Source of the DNA: Erythrobacter longus
GTDB taxonomy: Bacteria; Pseudomonadota; Alphaproteobacteria; Sphingomonadales; Sphingomonadaceae
Assembly (NCBI RefSeq): GCF_000715015.1
Contig: NZ_JMIW01000006.1
Location: 219,001 to 283,000, forward strand
Direction: 5' to 3'
DNA length: 64,000 bases
This document shows, in pieces, positions 27,901-37,462 of this stretch. Within the stretch, counting starts at the first letter, position 1. The number at the start of each line of letters is the position of its first letter. The notes beneath the pieces are model-generated. The model was given only the letters and a program-made list of their open reading frames with translations, was not told the origin of the DNA and ran no database searches. Made by a program: the position numbers and the translations under genes.

Positions 27901-27937
27901 AAAAGGGGCGCGAAGGTCAGACCTTCGCGCCCCTTTT
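27901..27937. terminator. Bidirectional intrinsic terminator between TonB receptor and VOC/HPPD operon
   Basis: A perfect 17-bp inverted repeat (AAAAGGGGCGCGAAGGT, loop CAG, then its complement) ends in T4 on the plus strand and in TTTTTTGCG on the minus strand. It serves both converging transcripts. Confidence 0.92.
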
Positions 27938-27961
27938 CATTGGAATGACAAGTAGCCGTAT

Positions 27962-28522
27962 TCAGGCGTTGCCGTGTTCTTGTCTGGCAATCTCATGCAG
28001 CCAATCGGCATGGCGCGGTGCGGTTTTGGTCTTGCTCCATTCGTCGAGCATCACAGGGGCAACGCGCTTGAGCTCTGCATATTGCTCATCACTGCCAATG
28101 TCTGTGGCAAGCTCCACCCGGTGGCCATTGGGGTCGAAGAAATAGATCGACTTGAAGATGCCGTGATGGGTCGGGCCAAGCACGTCGATGCCTTCAGCTT
28201 CGATGTGAGCCTTGGCGGCAAGGAGCTCTTCTTCCGAGCCGACCTTGAATGCAAAATGCTGCACCCATTGAGGCGTGTTCTCATCACGGCCCATCTCAGG
28301 CTGATTGGGAAGCTCAAAAAAGGCGAGGATATTGCCGTTCCCCGCATCAAGGAACACGTGCATATACGGATCGTAGTCGCCGGTTGAGGGCACGTGATCC
28401 TCGGCAAAGGCGGTGGTGTATTCCATGCCGAGCACACGGGCATACCACTCAACCGTTTCCTTGGCGTCCTTGCAGCGCAATGCCGTGTGATGGACGCCGC
28501 CCAATTTGACAGGATGGCTCAT
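27962..28522 (-). CDS. VOC-family (glyoxalase/dioxygenase fold) protein
   Basis: This 186-residue protein has two beta-alpha-beta-beta-beta modules: [23 protein letters not shown] first, then [19 protein letters not shown] and [16 protein letters not shown]. Conserved H, H and E positions could bind one metal ion. Its ATG overlaps the stop of the HPPD gene (ATGA), so the two are co-translated. A role with 4-hydroxyphenylpyruvate or homogentisate is likely from position, but the substrate is not known; extradiol dioxygenases and glyoxalases share this fold. Confidence 0.88.
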   Translation of the reverse strand: MSHPVKLGGVHHTALRCKDAKETVEWYARVLGMEYTTAFAEDHVPSTGDYDPYMHVFLDAGNGNILAFFELPNQPEMGRDENTPQWVQHFAFKVGSEEELLAAKAHIEAEGIDVLGPTHHGIFKSIYFFDPNGHRVELATDIGSDEQYAELKRVAPVMLDEWSKTKTAPRHADWLHEIARQEHGNA

Positions 28523-29640
28523 TGCGCAGGCTCCTCTTGAACATTGAGCACGCCGCGCGCGACTTGATCGCGCTCGATGCTCTCGAAAAGGGCTTTGAAG
28601 TTGCCTTCACCAAAGCCATCTTTGTAGTCGCCCACGCGCTGGATGAACTCGAAGAACACGGGGCCAATGCGCGGTTCTGCGAAGATTTGGAGGAGGAGGC
28701 GCGGTGCACCGCCCTCGGTCGTGCCATCCAGCAGGATCCCGCGCGACTTGAGTTCGCTTTCGTCTTGGCCGTGGCCGGGGAGGCGCTCGGACAGCATCTG
28801 ATAGTAGGTCTCTGGCGGCGCGGTCATGAACGGCACGTCTAGCTTCTTCAGCCGGTCCCATGCCGCCACAATATCATCGCAGATGAGCGCGATGTGCTGA
28901 ATGCCTTCGCCGTTATATTCGCGCAGGTACTCTTCGATCTGACCTTTGCCGTTCTCGCCCTCTTCATTCAGCGGAATGCGGATCTTTCCATCAGGCGCGG
29001 TCAGCGCTTTGGAAGTGAGGCCGGTGTATTCGCCTTTGATGTCGAAATAGCGGATTTCCTGGAAGTTGAAGAGCTTCTCATAAAAGTCGGCCCAATAGGC
29101 CATGCGCCCGCCGTAGACGTTGTGGGTGAGGTGATCGATCAGCTTGAAGCCGCAGCCTTCTGGATGCTTGTCGACGCCGGGAAGATACTCAAAGTCGATG
29201 TCATAGATTGAGAGGCCCTCGCCGCCTTCATCAGCATAGCGATCAACGAAGTAGAGGATCGAGCCGCCGATCCCGCGAATAGCAGGAATGCTGAGCTCCA
29301 TTGGACCCGGCGCATTGGCAACAGGCTCTGCGCCTTGTTCGAGCACATGAGCATAGGCTTTGGCTGCATCGCGCACGCGAAAAGCCATGCCGCAGGCGCC
29401 GGGACCATGCTCGCGCGCGAAGTACCATGCGGCGGACTTTGGCTCATAATTCACCACGAGGTTGATCCCGCCCTGACGCCACAGAGCCACATCTTTCGAG
29501 CGGTGGTTGGCGATGTGGGTAAAGCCCATGCTTTCAAACACAGGTTCAAGCATACCCTTTTCCGGCGCTGAGAATTCGACGAACTCAAAGCCGTCAAGGC
29601 CAGCGGGGTTTTCGAACAGATCGCCTGGATAGATGGTCAT
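28519..29640 (-). CDS. hppD: 4-hydroxyphenylpyruvate dioxygenase
   Basis: The enzyme turns 4-hydroxyphenylpyruvate into homogentisate in tyrosine breakdown, using Fe(II). At 373 residues it has normal length. The iron ligands are visible: H in [15 protein letters not shown] in [11 protein letters not shown] and E in [13 protein letters not shown]. The C-terminal gate-helix region reads [22 protein letters not shown], as in authentic HPPDs. The start ATG at 29640 follows AAGGCATCACAT. Inverted repeats at 29691-29720 lie just upstream and probably form an operator. No homogentisate dioxygenase is in the window. Confidence 0.95.
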   Translation of the reverse strand: MTIYPGDLFENPAGLDGFEFVEFSAPEKGMLEPVFESMGFTHIANHRSKDVALWRQGGINLVVNYEPKSAAWYFAREHGPGACGMAFRVRDAAKAYAHVLEQGAEPVANAPGPMELSIPAIRGIGGSILYFVDRYADEGGEGLSIYDIDFEYLPGVDKHPEGCGFKLIDHLTHNVYGGRMAYWADFYEKLFNFQEIRYFDIKGEYTGLTSKALTAPDGKIRIPLNEEGENGKGQIEEYLREYNGEGIQHIALICDDIVAAWDRLKKLDVPFMTAPPETYYQMLSERLPGHGQDESELKSRGILLDGTTEGGAPRLLLQIFAEPRIGPVFFEFIQRVGDYKDGFGEGNFKALFESIERDQVARGVLNVQEEPAQ

Positions 29641-29690
29641 ATGTGATGCCTTATGTGATGAACGCTGCCGAGAGAGGAATCAACGAAATG

Positions 29691-29720
29691 TAGTTTCGTT
29701 TGAAACTATCTAGTTCAAAC
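29691..29720. promoter_or_regulatory. Overlapping inverted repeats upstream of hppD (probable operator)
   Basis: TAGTTTC-GTTT-GAAACTA (29691-29708) is a perfect palindrome with 7-bp arms. GTTTGAA and TTCAAAC (29698-29704 and 29714-29720) form a second, overlapping repeat. They lie 51-80 nt upstream of the hppD ATG. A similar AGTTTC/TTGAAA element lies in the fad intergenic region at 32697-32711. Confidence 0.5.
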
Positions 29721-29808
29721 GCCGCCATTTGTCAAAGGGCGGCATCCTCAGCCGCTCGTTGGAGCGGTAGGAAATCAGAACAGTCCCTCGAGTGGGATAG
29801 TGGCAGGT

Positions 29809-31332
29809 TTAGGCGATGCGTCCGATATTGCGGCCACGCTCATCGCGGGTCACAGCCAGCCTGGCGCCAAAGGGGCTTCCCCCCTCAAACGCCGCGCGGG
29901 TGGGTTCGTTGGACAAATCCGCATTGCCCACCACTCGCTCGCCAGCATCATTGCGGCCAATCCACACTGCATCTGCGCCCTTTTTGGTGACGTTGATGGT
30001 GTAGCTCTCAACCACGGCGCTCTCAAACGGCTCGTGGCTGCGCGGGACGCCGTTGTTGGCATCGGGCAGTTTGGCAACGCGCGCCTGCGACCAGTCCGCT
30101 GGCTCGGTCGAATATACGCCGGTTGCATATTTGCTCATCCAGCCGCCGTTTGCGCCCACCAGAGCAAACTTGCCCCTGTTGGCACGCACGCGCTCAACCG
30201 CCTCGACAATCGCATGGGCGGAATAATTGTTTCCGGCCCCGCCAAAGAACGGCAACCCGCCCGTCAGCGTGAGCCCGCGCGGGTCGTTGGCGCTCAAACC
30301 AAAGTGATCAATCTGATTGAACACCGGGATTGCAAAGCAGGAGTAGAAATCGAGGAAGGCCATGTCCTCCATGGCCTTGCCCGCGATGGCCAAGGCCTGC
30401 TCAACGCTCGCAATCGAAGCCGGGTTTGCGGACAGGTCAGGCCGCTCGGACAGCTCCAATTCGGTCGCCGAGGTGACGGCGTGAATATGCACCCATTTGT
30501 CTTCGGGCACGCCCATTTCGCGCGCTTTGCGGGCGCTTGCGATCAGGATCGCCGCCGACTGGTTCACCTGATCGCGCGCCACTGTCATGCGGGCATAGGG
30601 CTCTGCGACGATCCTGTTGCGCTCGGTGATGGTGGCAAGTTCCTCAGCGCTGCGCGCTTTGGGAGCGGCCGCGTGAGGGTTGTTCGCCGCAACGCGCGTG
30701 AAAGGTTCGAACAGCTCGCCAATCTTGAGGCGATATTCATCGAGGCTTAGGTCCAGTTTTGCCCGGCGCGCATTCTCGGCGATGGCATACAGCGGGATGG
30801 CTCCGGTCGCGCCATGGGCAAACAGACCCATTTCCATCAGGCCATCGCTGCCATAGCCCCGGTCCTCAAGGCTGCCTTCGACCTCTTCGGACCAATCGGG
30901 TTTTTCGCCTTTGGCTGCAAGCGCAAGGGCGGTCGAAATCGCCTCCGCCCCGACAATGGCTGCACACCCGCTCTCACCCGCCGCAATCGCCTCAGCGAAC
31001 TCACCGACGAGGTACTGGTTGTACTGGCCGCCGGTGGTCGAGAGGATTGCGCGGCTTGGGTTCGCGCCCACGCGGTTTGCAATCGAGCGCGGCACATTGT
31101 TCGAGCCACCGAAGGGCGGTTCGCGGTCGGGCCGGGAGATTTCAAAGGCGCGGATCGCGCCCACGGTGTCGATTATGGGCGCGACGGGCTGGGTGGCGCC
31201 GCTGTCAGCAATCGCTGCTGCCAACGCACGCCCGCCCAGGTCCATGTAGGACAATGCCTCGTAACCCGGTTCGCCAACACGCTCCGAATATTGCCCGACG
31301 CCGATGATGACCGGGGTGTTGTCTGCCACCAT
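29809..31332 (-). CDS. Thiolase-like protein (acetyl-CoA acetyltransferase family) lacking the usual catalytic cysteine
   Basis: This 507-residue protein has the thiolase fold seen in SCP2-thiolase-like proteins: IIGVGQYSERVG at the start, GQYNQYLVGEFAEAIAAGE, and AFLDFYSCFAIPVFNQIDHFGL later. Where most thiolases have the nucleophilic cysteine followed by a small residue and glycine, this protein has ILSTTGGQYNQ, with no cysteine. This is a known trait of a thiolase-like subgroup whose reaction is poorly defined. It follows the catalytic thiolase by 11 nt, so the two form an operon. A C-terminal domain (about 415-507: ESYTINVTKKGADAVWIGRN) looks like an OB-type add-on. Confidence 0.82.
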   Translation of the reverse strand: MVADNTPVIIGVGQYSERVGEPGYEALSYMDLGGRALAAAIADSGATQPVAPIIDTVGAIRAFEISRPDREPPFGGSNNVPRSIANRVGANPSRAILSTTGGQYNQYLVGEFAEAIAAGESGCAAIVGAEAISTALALAAKGEKPDWSEEVEGSLEDRGYGSDGLMEMGLFAHGATGAIPLYAIAENARRAKLDLSLDEYRLKIGELFEPFTRVAANNPHAAAPKARSAEELATITERNRIVAEPYARMTVARDQVNQSAAILIASARKAREMGVPEDKWVHIHAVTSATELELSERPDLSANPASIASVEQALAIAGKAMEDMAFLDFYSCFAIPVFNQIDHFGLSANDPRGLTLTGGLPFFGGAGNNYSAHAIVEAVERVRANRGKFALVGANGGWMSKYATGVYSTEPADWSQARVAKLPDANNGVPRSHEPFESAVVESYTINVTKKGADAVWIGRNDAGERVVGNADLSNEPTRAAFEGGSPFGARLAVTRDERGRNIGRIA

Positions 31333-31343
31333 GATCTAGCGCC

Positions 31344-32612
31344 TCAGTCTACGAAGTCCTCGACGCGCTCGATGATGATCGCAGGGGCCATGCCTCCGGC
31401 CGCGCACATGGTGACAAGGCCGCGCTTCTTGCCCTGACGCTCAAGCTCATCGACCATGGTGCCGATAAGGATCGAGCCGGTCGCGCCGATAGGGTGGCCA
31501 AGAGCAATAGAACCGCCATTGACGTTGACCTTGTCCCAATCAAGCTCAAGGTCTTTCACGAACTTCGCCGCGACAACCGCAAACGCTTCATTGATTTCAT
31601 ACAGGTCGATGTCGTCCTTGGTGAGGCCCGCTTTTTCAAGAACCTTCTTGGCCGCTGGCACCGGGGCGTTCAGCATCAATGTGGGATCATCGCCCATATT
31701 GGCGGTCTGGACGATGCGCGCGCGGGGCTTGAGGCCGTGCTTTTGCGCATAATCTTTGGAGCAGATGAGGACTGCCGCCGCACCATCGACAACGCCCGAA
31801 GAGTTGCCCGCATGGTGGAAGTGTTGGATGTCCACGTCAGGATACTTCTGATTGATCAGGCCCCGGAAGGTGGTGCCGTTCTTGTCGAGCGGCACGTCGG
31901 CGATTTTGACGAAGGCCGGGTTCAATTCACCAAGCCCTTCGAGAGTGGTTTCCGGACGCGGATATTCATCGCGGTCGAGGATCACATTGCCTTCGTCATC
32001 CACCACTGGGACAACTGACTTGTCGAAACGCCCCTCTGCGATTGCGGCTGCGGCGCGCTGCTGTGAGCGGTAGCCCACCTCGTCGAGTTCTTGACGGGTG
32101 AAGCCCTCGATAGTGGCAATTGCATCGCCGCAAATACCCTGGTGCGATTGCGGGTGCTTGGCTTGGAGGCGCTCGTTATGGCTGCCCATCATGGGACCGG
32201 GGATCCCTGCCTGCATCTTTGCTTTCGCCATTTCTGCGGTCAGGCTCATCATTTCAGTGCCGCCAGCGACAACGCAGTCTTCCATACCGCTCATCACCTG
32301 AGCAGCAGCCAGCGCCACAGAAGTTATGCCGCCGCCACAGAATCGGTCGAGCGTGGTGCCTGAAGAGGTAATGTCATAGCCAGCATCAAGCGCCGCCATC
32401 CGGCCAAGGTCGCCCGCCTGAGGGCCATCCTGGGTGGAGGTGGACCAGATCACATCATCAACCGTAGAGGTGTCGAGGCTGTTACGCTCCGCAATCGCTT
32501 TCAGAACCGTTGCCCCCAAATGCTGCGGGTGGGAATCGGCCAAAGCGCCCTTGCCCTTTTTGCCAATCCCGCGCGGGGTGCGCACTGCGTCGATGATATA
32601 TGCTTCAGCCAT
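31344..32612 (-). CDS. Acetyl-CoA C-acyltransferase (thiolase, FadA type)
   Basis: This 422-residue thiolase carries the full catalytic set: the cysteine in DRFCGGGITS, the histidine in GGSIALGHPIGATG and the second cysteine in MCAAGGMAPAIIIE. The ATG at 32612 follows AGGGAAGAGAGACC; longer starts are less likely. It catalyses the thiolytic step of beta-oxidation. Divergent from the enoyl-CoA hydratase across 125 nt that hold a palindromic element. No 3-hydroxyacyl-CoA dehydrogenase is present here, so the pathway is completed elsewhere. Confidence 0.93.
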   Translation of the reverse strand: MAEAYIIDAVRTPRGIGKKGKGALADSHPQHLGATVLKAIAERNSLDTSTVDDVIWSTSTQDGPQAGDLGRMAALDAGYDITSSGTTLDRFCGGGITSVALAAAQVMSGMEDCVVAGGTEMMSLTAEMAKAKMQAGIPGPMMGSHNERLQAKHPQSHQGICGDAIATIEGFTRQELDEVGYRSQQRAAAAIAEGRFDKSVVPVVDDEGNVILDRDEYPRPETTLEGLGELNPAFVKIADVPLDKNGTTFRGLINQKYPDVDIQHFHHAGNSSGVVDGAAAVLICSKDYAQKHGLKPRARIVQTANMGDDPTLMLNAPVPAAKKVLEKAGLTKDDIDLYEINEAFAVVAAKFVKDLELDWDKVNVNGGSIALGHPIGATGSILIGTMVDELERQGKKRGLVTMCAAGGMAPAIIIERVEDFVD

Positions 32613-32697
32613 GGTCTCTCTTCCCTTGAACTCGTTTTTATCGAAAATGCGGTTGACGGGTGCGTAAAGCGTCTGCACTCCATACACAAGAATTGAG

Positions 32698-32710
32698 TTT
32701 CAATTTGAAA
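32698..32710. promoter_or_regulatory. Palindrome in thiolase/enoyl-CoA hydratase divergent promoter region
   Basis: TTTCAA-T-TTGAAA forms perfect 6-bp arms, and TTTGAAATGTCAAATTT extends the AT-rich symmetry to its right. It is centred 34 nt before the hydratase ATG and 92 nt before the thiolase ATG. It resembles the hppD upstream palindrome, with one extra central base. Confidence 0.45.
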
Positions 32711-32737
32711 TGTCAAATTTGATAGGGAGAGCTCCCG

Positions 32738-33511
32738 ATGAGCGAACAGGTGAGTGAAGAAGTTATAACTGAGGTCGAAGACGGCGTTCTGATCGTCACG
32801 ATCAATCGCCCCGAAGCCAAGAACGCCATGACCAAGGCCGCATCCGAGGCGATTGCTGCGGCGATGGACCGGCTCGATGCCGAAGACGATCTGCGGGTTG
32901 GCATTCTGACCGGGGCTGGCGGGACGTTTTGTTCGGGCATGGACCTTAAGGGCTTCCTTCGCGGCGAAAGCCCAAGCGTACCGGGACGCGGATTTGGCGG
33001 CGTGGTTCAGGCGCCTCCCGCAAAGCCGCTGATTGCAGCCGTTGAAGGCTATGCGCTGGCGGGCGGTCTTGAGCTGATGATCGCGTGCGACCTCGTGGTC
33101 GCCAATGCGGGTGCGAAATTCGGTATTCCAGAAGCCAAGCGCGGCCTTGTCGCAGCGGCTGGCGGGGTGATGATGCTGCCCGATCAAATCCCTGAGCGGG
33201 TGGCGATGGAACTGGCGCTGACTGGCGACTTTATCGATGCAAAGCGCGCCTACGAGCTTGGCATGATCAACACTGTCACCGAAGGATCAGCGCTTGAAGG
33301 CGCGAAGGAACTCGCCGCCAAGATCGCGGCAAACGGTCCGCTGGCCGTGCGCGTGTCCAAGCAGATCATGAAGGAATCGCGCGGCTGGCCTATGGACGAA
33401 CGCTATGACCGCCAAGGCAAGCTGATCGCGCCTGTCTTCGTCTCAGAGGACGCCCGGGAAGGCGCAGCCGCTTTCGCTGAAAAGCGCGCGCCTAACTGGA
33501 AGGGCAAGTAA
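32738..33511 (+). CDS. Enoyl-CoA hydratase/isomerase family protein (crotonase fold)
   Basis: This 257-residue crotonase has the oxyanion-hole segments AGGTFCSGMDLK and EGYALAGGLELMIACDL, and the later FGIPEAKRGLVAAAGG. A glutamate of the hydratase type (ELMIACD in the first motif, PEAKRG in the second) is present, so hydration of enoyl-CoA is possible. RBS GGGAGAG precedes the ATG at 32738. It forms a two-gene unit with the acyl-CoA dehydrogenase 63 nt downstream. Confidence 0.9.
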   Translation: MSEQVSEEVITEVEDGVLIVTINRPEAKNAMTKAASEAIAAAMDRLDAEDDLRVGILTGAGGTFCSGMDLKGFLRGESPSVPGRGFGGVVQAPPAKPLIAAVEGYALAGGLELMIACDLVVANAGAKFGIPEAKRGLVAAAGGVMMLPDQIPERVAMELALTGDFIDAKRAYELGMINTVTEGSALEGAKELAAKIAANGPLAVRVSKQIMKESRGWPMDERYDRQGKLIAPVFVSEDAREGAAAFAEKRAPNWKGK

Positions 33512-33574
33512 CACGAAGCGGGCGTCCTTTTGAAGCGCCCTGTCGTAATTCTATTGGGATTTAAGGAGAGAGAT

Positions 33575-34738
33575 ATGCCCGTCATTGACGTAGCGCAGCC
33601 CGAATTCATGGAAGACGAAGAGATTTCGATCTTCGCCGATGCCGTGGGCAAGTTTTATCAGCAACACGCACCCCAAAAGCGCGTCCAGAAGTGGCGCGAT
33701 GAGGGCCAGGTTGAACGCGAGTTTTGGAACGAGGCGGGAGCCGCCGGCCTTCTCGGCGTGTCGGTCCCGGTCGAATATGGCGGCCACGGCGGCGATTTTC
33801 GCCACGACATGGTCGTGATCGACCAGCAATCAAAACACGATGTCGATGGCTTTGCGGCCTCCTTGCACAACACCATCATCCTTCCCTACCTCGTGCGTCA
33901 CGGGACCGAGGAGCAAAAGCAAAAGTATCTCCCAAAGCTCGTGACCGGTGAGCTTGTCAGCGCGATTGCGATGACCGAGCCGGGCGTTGGCTCCGACCTT
34001 CAGTCGATTACTACGACGGCGCTGAAAGACGGCAATGGCTACCGCATCAACGGCGCGAAAACCTATATCTCGAACGGTCAAACGGCCGACTTCATCGTCG
34101 TCGTTGCCAAGACCGACCCGAATGAGCGCGCCAAGGGCATTTCGCTTATGCTGCTCGAAACCGAAGGCGCAGAAGGCTTCCAGCGCGGCAAGAAGCTCGA
34201 CAAGATCGGGCTTGATGCAGCGGACACTTCGGAGCTGTTCTTTGACAATGTCTTTGTGCCAGCCGAAAACGTCCTTGGCGGGGTCGAGGGCAAAGGCTTC
34301 TACCAGCTGATGGGTGAGCTTCCGCAGGAGCGCCTCGTCATCGCAATGGGTGCCTGCACCGGCATCGAGAAAGCGCTCGACACCACCATCGACTACGTCA
34401 AATCGCGCAAGGCGTTCGGGCAGACCATCTGGGACTTCCAGAACACGCAATTTGTGCTCGCCGACCTTAAGGCGCGCGGCACAGCGGCGCGGGTCTTCGT
34501 CAACGATTGCATCGCAAAGCTGCTTAAAGGCGAGCTTGATGTCGCAACCGCGAGCATGGCGAAATACTGGTGCACCGAGCTTCAAGGCGAAGTCGTCGAC
34601 AAGTGCCTGCAACTGCACGGCGGCGCTGGCTACATCAACGAATACCCCATCGCCAAAATGTACCGCGACAGCCGCATCACGCGGATCTTTGGCGGTTCAA
34701 ACGAAGTGATGAAGATGTTGATCGCACGCAGCATGTAA
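33575..34738 (+). CDS. Acyl-CoA dehydrogenase, long-chain (LCAD) type
   Basis: This 387-residue flavoenzyme starts at the ATG at 33575, after AAGGAGAG. Visible segments are IAMTEPGVGSD (FAD and substrate contacts), NGAKTYISNG, GVEGKGFYQLMGELPQERL and GGAGYINEYPIAKMYRDSRI. The C-terminus reads IFGGSNEVMKMLIARSM, with glycine where medium-chain enzymes have their catalytic glutamate. As in LCAD and isovaleryl-CoA dehydrogenase, the base is probably E252 in PQERL. It performs the first oxidation of beta-oxidation and is co-oriented with the hydratase. Confidence 0.93.
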   Translation: MPVIDVAQPEFMEDEEISIFADAVGKFYQQHAPQKRVQKWRDEGQVEREFWNEAGAAGLLGVSVPVEYGGHGGDFRHDMVVIDQQSKHDVDGFAASLHNTIILPYLVRHGTEEQKQKYLPKLVTGELVSAIAMTEPGVGSDLQSITTTALKDGNGYRINGAKTYISNGQTADFIVVVAKTDPNERAKGISLMLLETEGAEGFQRGKKLDKIGLDAADTSELFFDNVFVPAENVLGGVEGKGFYQLMGELPQERLVIAMGACTGIEKALDTTIDYVKSRKAFGQTIWDFQNTQFVLADLKARGTAARVFVNDCIAKLLKGELDVATASMAKYWCTELQGEVVDKCLQLHGGAGYINEYPIAKMYRDSRITRIFGGSNEVMKMLIARSM

Positions 34739-34764
34739 GCCGATCAATCAGAAACATTTAAAAA

Positions 34765-34795
34765 GGGCCGCTCGGGAAACCGGGCGGCCCTTTTT
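34765..34795 (+). terminator. Intrinsic terminator after acyl-CoA dehydrogenase
   Basis: GGGCCGCTCGG, loop GAAA, CCGGGCGGCCC then TTTTTG. It starts 27 nt after the stop of the dehydrogenase. Confidence 0.9.
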
Positions 34796-34802
34796 GTTGA
34801 GG

Positions 34803-34838
34803 TAAAAAAAAGGGTGATCCGGTTGCCCGGATCACCCC
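34803..34838 (-). terminator. Intrinsic terminator of the TonB receptor gene (minus strand)
   Basis: GGGTGATCCGG and its complement (34812-34838) form an 11-bp stem; on the minus strand it is followed by TTTTTTTTACC. It lies about 20 nt after the receptor stop. Confidence 0.88.
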
Positions 34839-34859
34839 CTTCGTTTTTGGCTAGAACGC

Positions 34860-37427
34860 TTAGAACTTCGTCCGGATCGTCGCGCCATAGGTGCGAGGTT
34901 CAAGGGTAAAGCTTGAGCGGGCATTGATCGCGCCGGTCCCACGAAGAACGTTGTTGAAGGTCACGCCCCGTGTGATCTCATTCGTGAGATTGAGGACGTA
35001 AAGTTCAAACGTGATGCGTTCATCGAATGTCCGAATACCAGCGCGCAGATTGATCTTGATGTTGGCGTCCTGAACATCGGCAACAATTAGCGGGGCCGCA
35101 TCAATCGCGGCCTGGGTTGCCGCGACGGTCGCCCCTTGCGCAGGTGGGACAATCGCCTGTGTCGACGTACGTTCGTCTGACACCATGCGGACTTGCCCTG
35201 CGGCGAAGAATTCAAGCGTGTCGCTGAGTTCGGTTTCATAAAGAGCCCCGGCAATCGCGGTAATTTCCGCCGCATTGGTGAGGTCATTGCCGCATAGCGA
35301 TAGAACCGTCACGCTGGTCAGATCGCCTGCGCAATCATCGGGATACCGCGCATCCAGGATCGTCGCGCCAAGGTTGAAAGTCCAATTGTCACTCGGGCGA
35401 ATGACGCTTTCAATCTCGACACCGGTCGTCAGCGCTTCGGGCACGTTGAACGATTCAAAGGCAGCGCCTGTAAATTCCAGAACCTGGAAGTTCGAAAACT
35501 CCTGATGGAAACCAGCGATGTTCAGGGTGACTGCATCATCAAGCAGACGGGCTTTCAGACCGACCTCATAGGCATCGACCTCTTCCGAAAGGAAGGTCGG
35601 GTCTGCGCCCAGAACGCCTGCGGTTGTATCGAGGTTGATACCGCCCGCCTTAATGCCGTGGGTGAAGCTGGCATAGGTGCTGATATCCGGCGTGATTTCG
35701 TAGCCCAATTTGACTGTGTAGATGAGTTCATCATCATTAAAATCGGCCTGGAAGGTTTGCGGCAGCGGAAGAACCGCCGACGCTGGAAGATCGGCCGGGG
35801 CCGTGAAGCCAAAACACCCGGTTCCCAATGCAAGCGGTGCAAGCGGCCCTAATGCGCCTGGAATAGACCCATTGACAAAGCCAGGAACAAGGGTGTTGCA
35901 GACGTCGTTGGTGTTCGCGACCTGCGCAAACCCGCCCGACTTGCTTTCGTCGGTATAGCGAAGGCCAAGCGTAAATATGAGACCATCGGTGATCTCGAAG
36001 TCGTTGTGCGTGAAGATCGACCAGCTTTCCGCTTCCTGAGTGAACCGGTTGGTGCTCGTCGAGCCTGCTGGATCAAAGCCCGTCAGCGCGGTAAGCGGAT
36101 TGGCCCCCAGCGTTCCGAGCGTTGCCCCGCCTGAAAGACCTGCAAACAACGCGCCGATATATTCGCCGTAATCCTCGCCAAGGAAAAACGAGTTGTTCGC
36201 CTCGATCTGTTCATCCGAATAATAACCGCCAACGAGCCAGTTCAAACGGCCATCAAGCGCCTCACCCTGGAACCGCAATTCGGCGGTGAAAGTCTCGATT
36301 TCGGTCAGCAGCTCAACGTTAAACACATCGACTGCAGAGAAGTCTGAATCGTAGAATTCTTCTGCATCAAAACTGCGGTAGGACGCGATAAAGATCGCCT
36401 CCGCATTGTCTCCGATGGGATGCTCGAATTCACCAAGAATGCCCCAGTTATCGACATCGGCACGCGGGGCGAAGCTTGCTGCAACCGCACGGTCTTGTGC
36501 CGCTTCGTCAAATCCTGCCTGATCAAAAGGATTGGTCGCGAAGTTGCCCAACGGCTGACCACCATTCCCCGGAAGGCCGACCGCCGCGTAAAACGGGGCA
36601 ATCGGTGTTTCGAAAACCGACGTTGCAACACCGGCACTGGATTGGTTGTTTGAATAGTCACCGATGATGCGACCTCTGAAGCCGCTATCGGTTTCCCAAC
36701 CGATTTGGCCGCGAACAAGATAGCGGTCAGTGTCATTGGTGTCGTCGAACTGGGTGCCGGTCGCATCAACAACTGCAATCGCACCGTCGCGTTTACGATA
36801 GGCACCGGTGAGGCGCAACGCTAGCGTGTCTTCCACAATCGGGAGGTTGACGGCACCTTGCAGGCTTATCTCGTCGAACCGGCCGTAAGTTGCGTTTGCA
36901 AAGCCGCCAAACTCACCCAAGTCCGGGCGGACAGTTGTAATGTTCAACGCGCCTGCCGAGGTGTTACGGCCAAACAGGGTGCCTTGCGGCCCGCGCAGAA
37001 CCTCAACCCGTTCGATATCGACGAACTCGCCAAGAGCAACACCGGGACGCGACTGATAAGCGCCATCGATAAAGATACCGACCGCAGACTCAAACCCGAT
37101 GTTGTTCGAAGTCGTACCAACGCCGCGGACACGAAGCACCACCGAACCGGCGGCGGTTTGCGCGGTCGTGCTGGAGAAGCTTGGTGCCACCGCAGTGACG
37201 TCTCTGATCTCGTTTACGCCCTGGCGTGCAAGCTGCTCAGGTCCAACTGCTGTCACGGCCAATGGAATATCCTGCACGTCCTGCGCGCGGCGCGTTGCCG
37301 TCACGATAATGACGTTGTCATCCGCCTCGGGCGCGGCTGCCGTCTCACCGTCCTGCGCAAATGCTGGTGCTGTGAATGAACTACAGGCCATAAGGCCAGC
37401 CGCATAGGCGGCAAGCTTGCGTGTCAT
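34860..37427 (-). CDS. TonB-dependent receptor
   Basis: This 855-residue receptor has a signal peptide (MTRKLAAYAAGLMACSSFTAPAFAQ), a TonB-box region NVIIVTATRRAQDVQDIP, a plug with GPQGTLFGRNTSAGALNI (about 130-150), and a barrel ending ATIRTKF. The start at 37427 follows GGAGAGAG. The IPLAVTAVGPEQLARQGV plug start is the form common in sphingomonad receptors near fatty-acid, steroid or aromatic catabolic genes. It converges on the beta-oxidation genes, so a lipid-like ligand is a reasonable but unproven guess. Confidence 0.93.
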   Translation of the reverse strand: MTRKLAAYAAGLMACSSFTAPAFAQDGETAAAPEADDNVIIVTATRRAQDVQDIPLAVTAVGPEQLARQGVNEIRDVTAVAPSFSSTTAQTAAGSVVLRVRGVGTTSNNIGFESAVGIFIDGAYQSRPGVALGEFVDIERVEVLRGPQGTLFGRNTSAGALNITTVRPDLGEFGGFANATYGRFDEISLQGAVNLPIVEDTLALRLTGAYRKRDGAIAVVDATGTQFDDTNDTDRYLVRGQIGWETDSGFRGRIIGDYSNNQSSAGVATSVFETPIAPFYAAVGLPGNGGQPLGNFATNPFDQAGFDEAAQDRAVAASFAPRADVDNWGILGEFEHPIGDNAEAIFIASYRSFDAEEFYDSDFSAVDVFNVELLTEIETFTAELRFQGEALDGRLNWLVGGYYSDEQIEANNSFFLGEDYGEYIGALFAGLSGGATLGTLGANPLTALTGFDPAGSTSTNRFTQEAESWSIFTHNDFEITDGLIFTLGLRYTDESKSGGFAQVANTNDVCNTLVPGFVNGSIPGALGPLAPLALGTGCFGFTAPADLPASAVLPLPQTFQADFNDDELIYTVKLGYEITPDISTYASFTHGIKAGGINLDTTAGVLGADPTFLSEEVDAYEVGLKARLLDDAVTLNIAGFHQEFSNFQVLEFTGAAFESFNVPEALTTGVEIESVIRPSDNWTFNLGATILDARYPDDCAGDLTSVTVLSLCGNDLTNAAEITAIAGALYETELSDTLEFFAAGQVRMVSDERTSTQAIVPPAQGATVAATQAAIDAAPLIVADVQDANIKINLRAGIRTFDERITFELYVLNLTNEITRGVTFNNVLRGTGAINARSSFTLEPRTYGATIRTKF

Positions 37428-37448
37428 ATTTTCTCTCTCCACTTCCAT

Positions 37449-37462
37449 CTGGTTTATACCAG
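37449..37462. promoter_or_regulatory. Small palindrome in TonB receptor leader
   Basis: CTGGT-TTAT-ACCAG, 22 nt upstream of the receptor ATG and next to its ribosome site. It could be an operator or mRNA hairpin. Confidence 0.3.
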
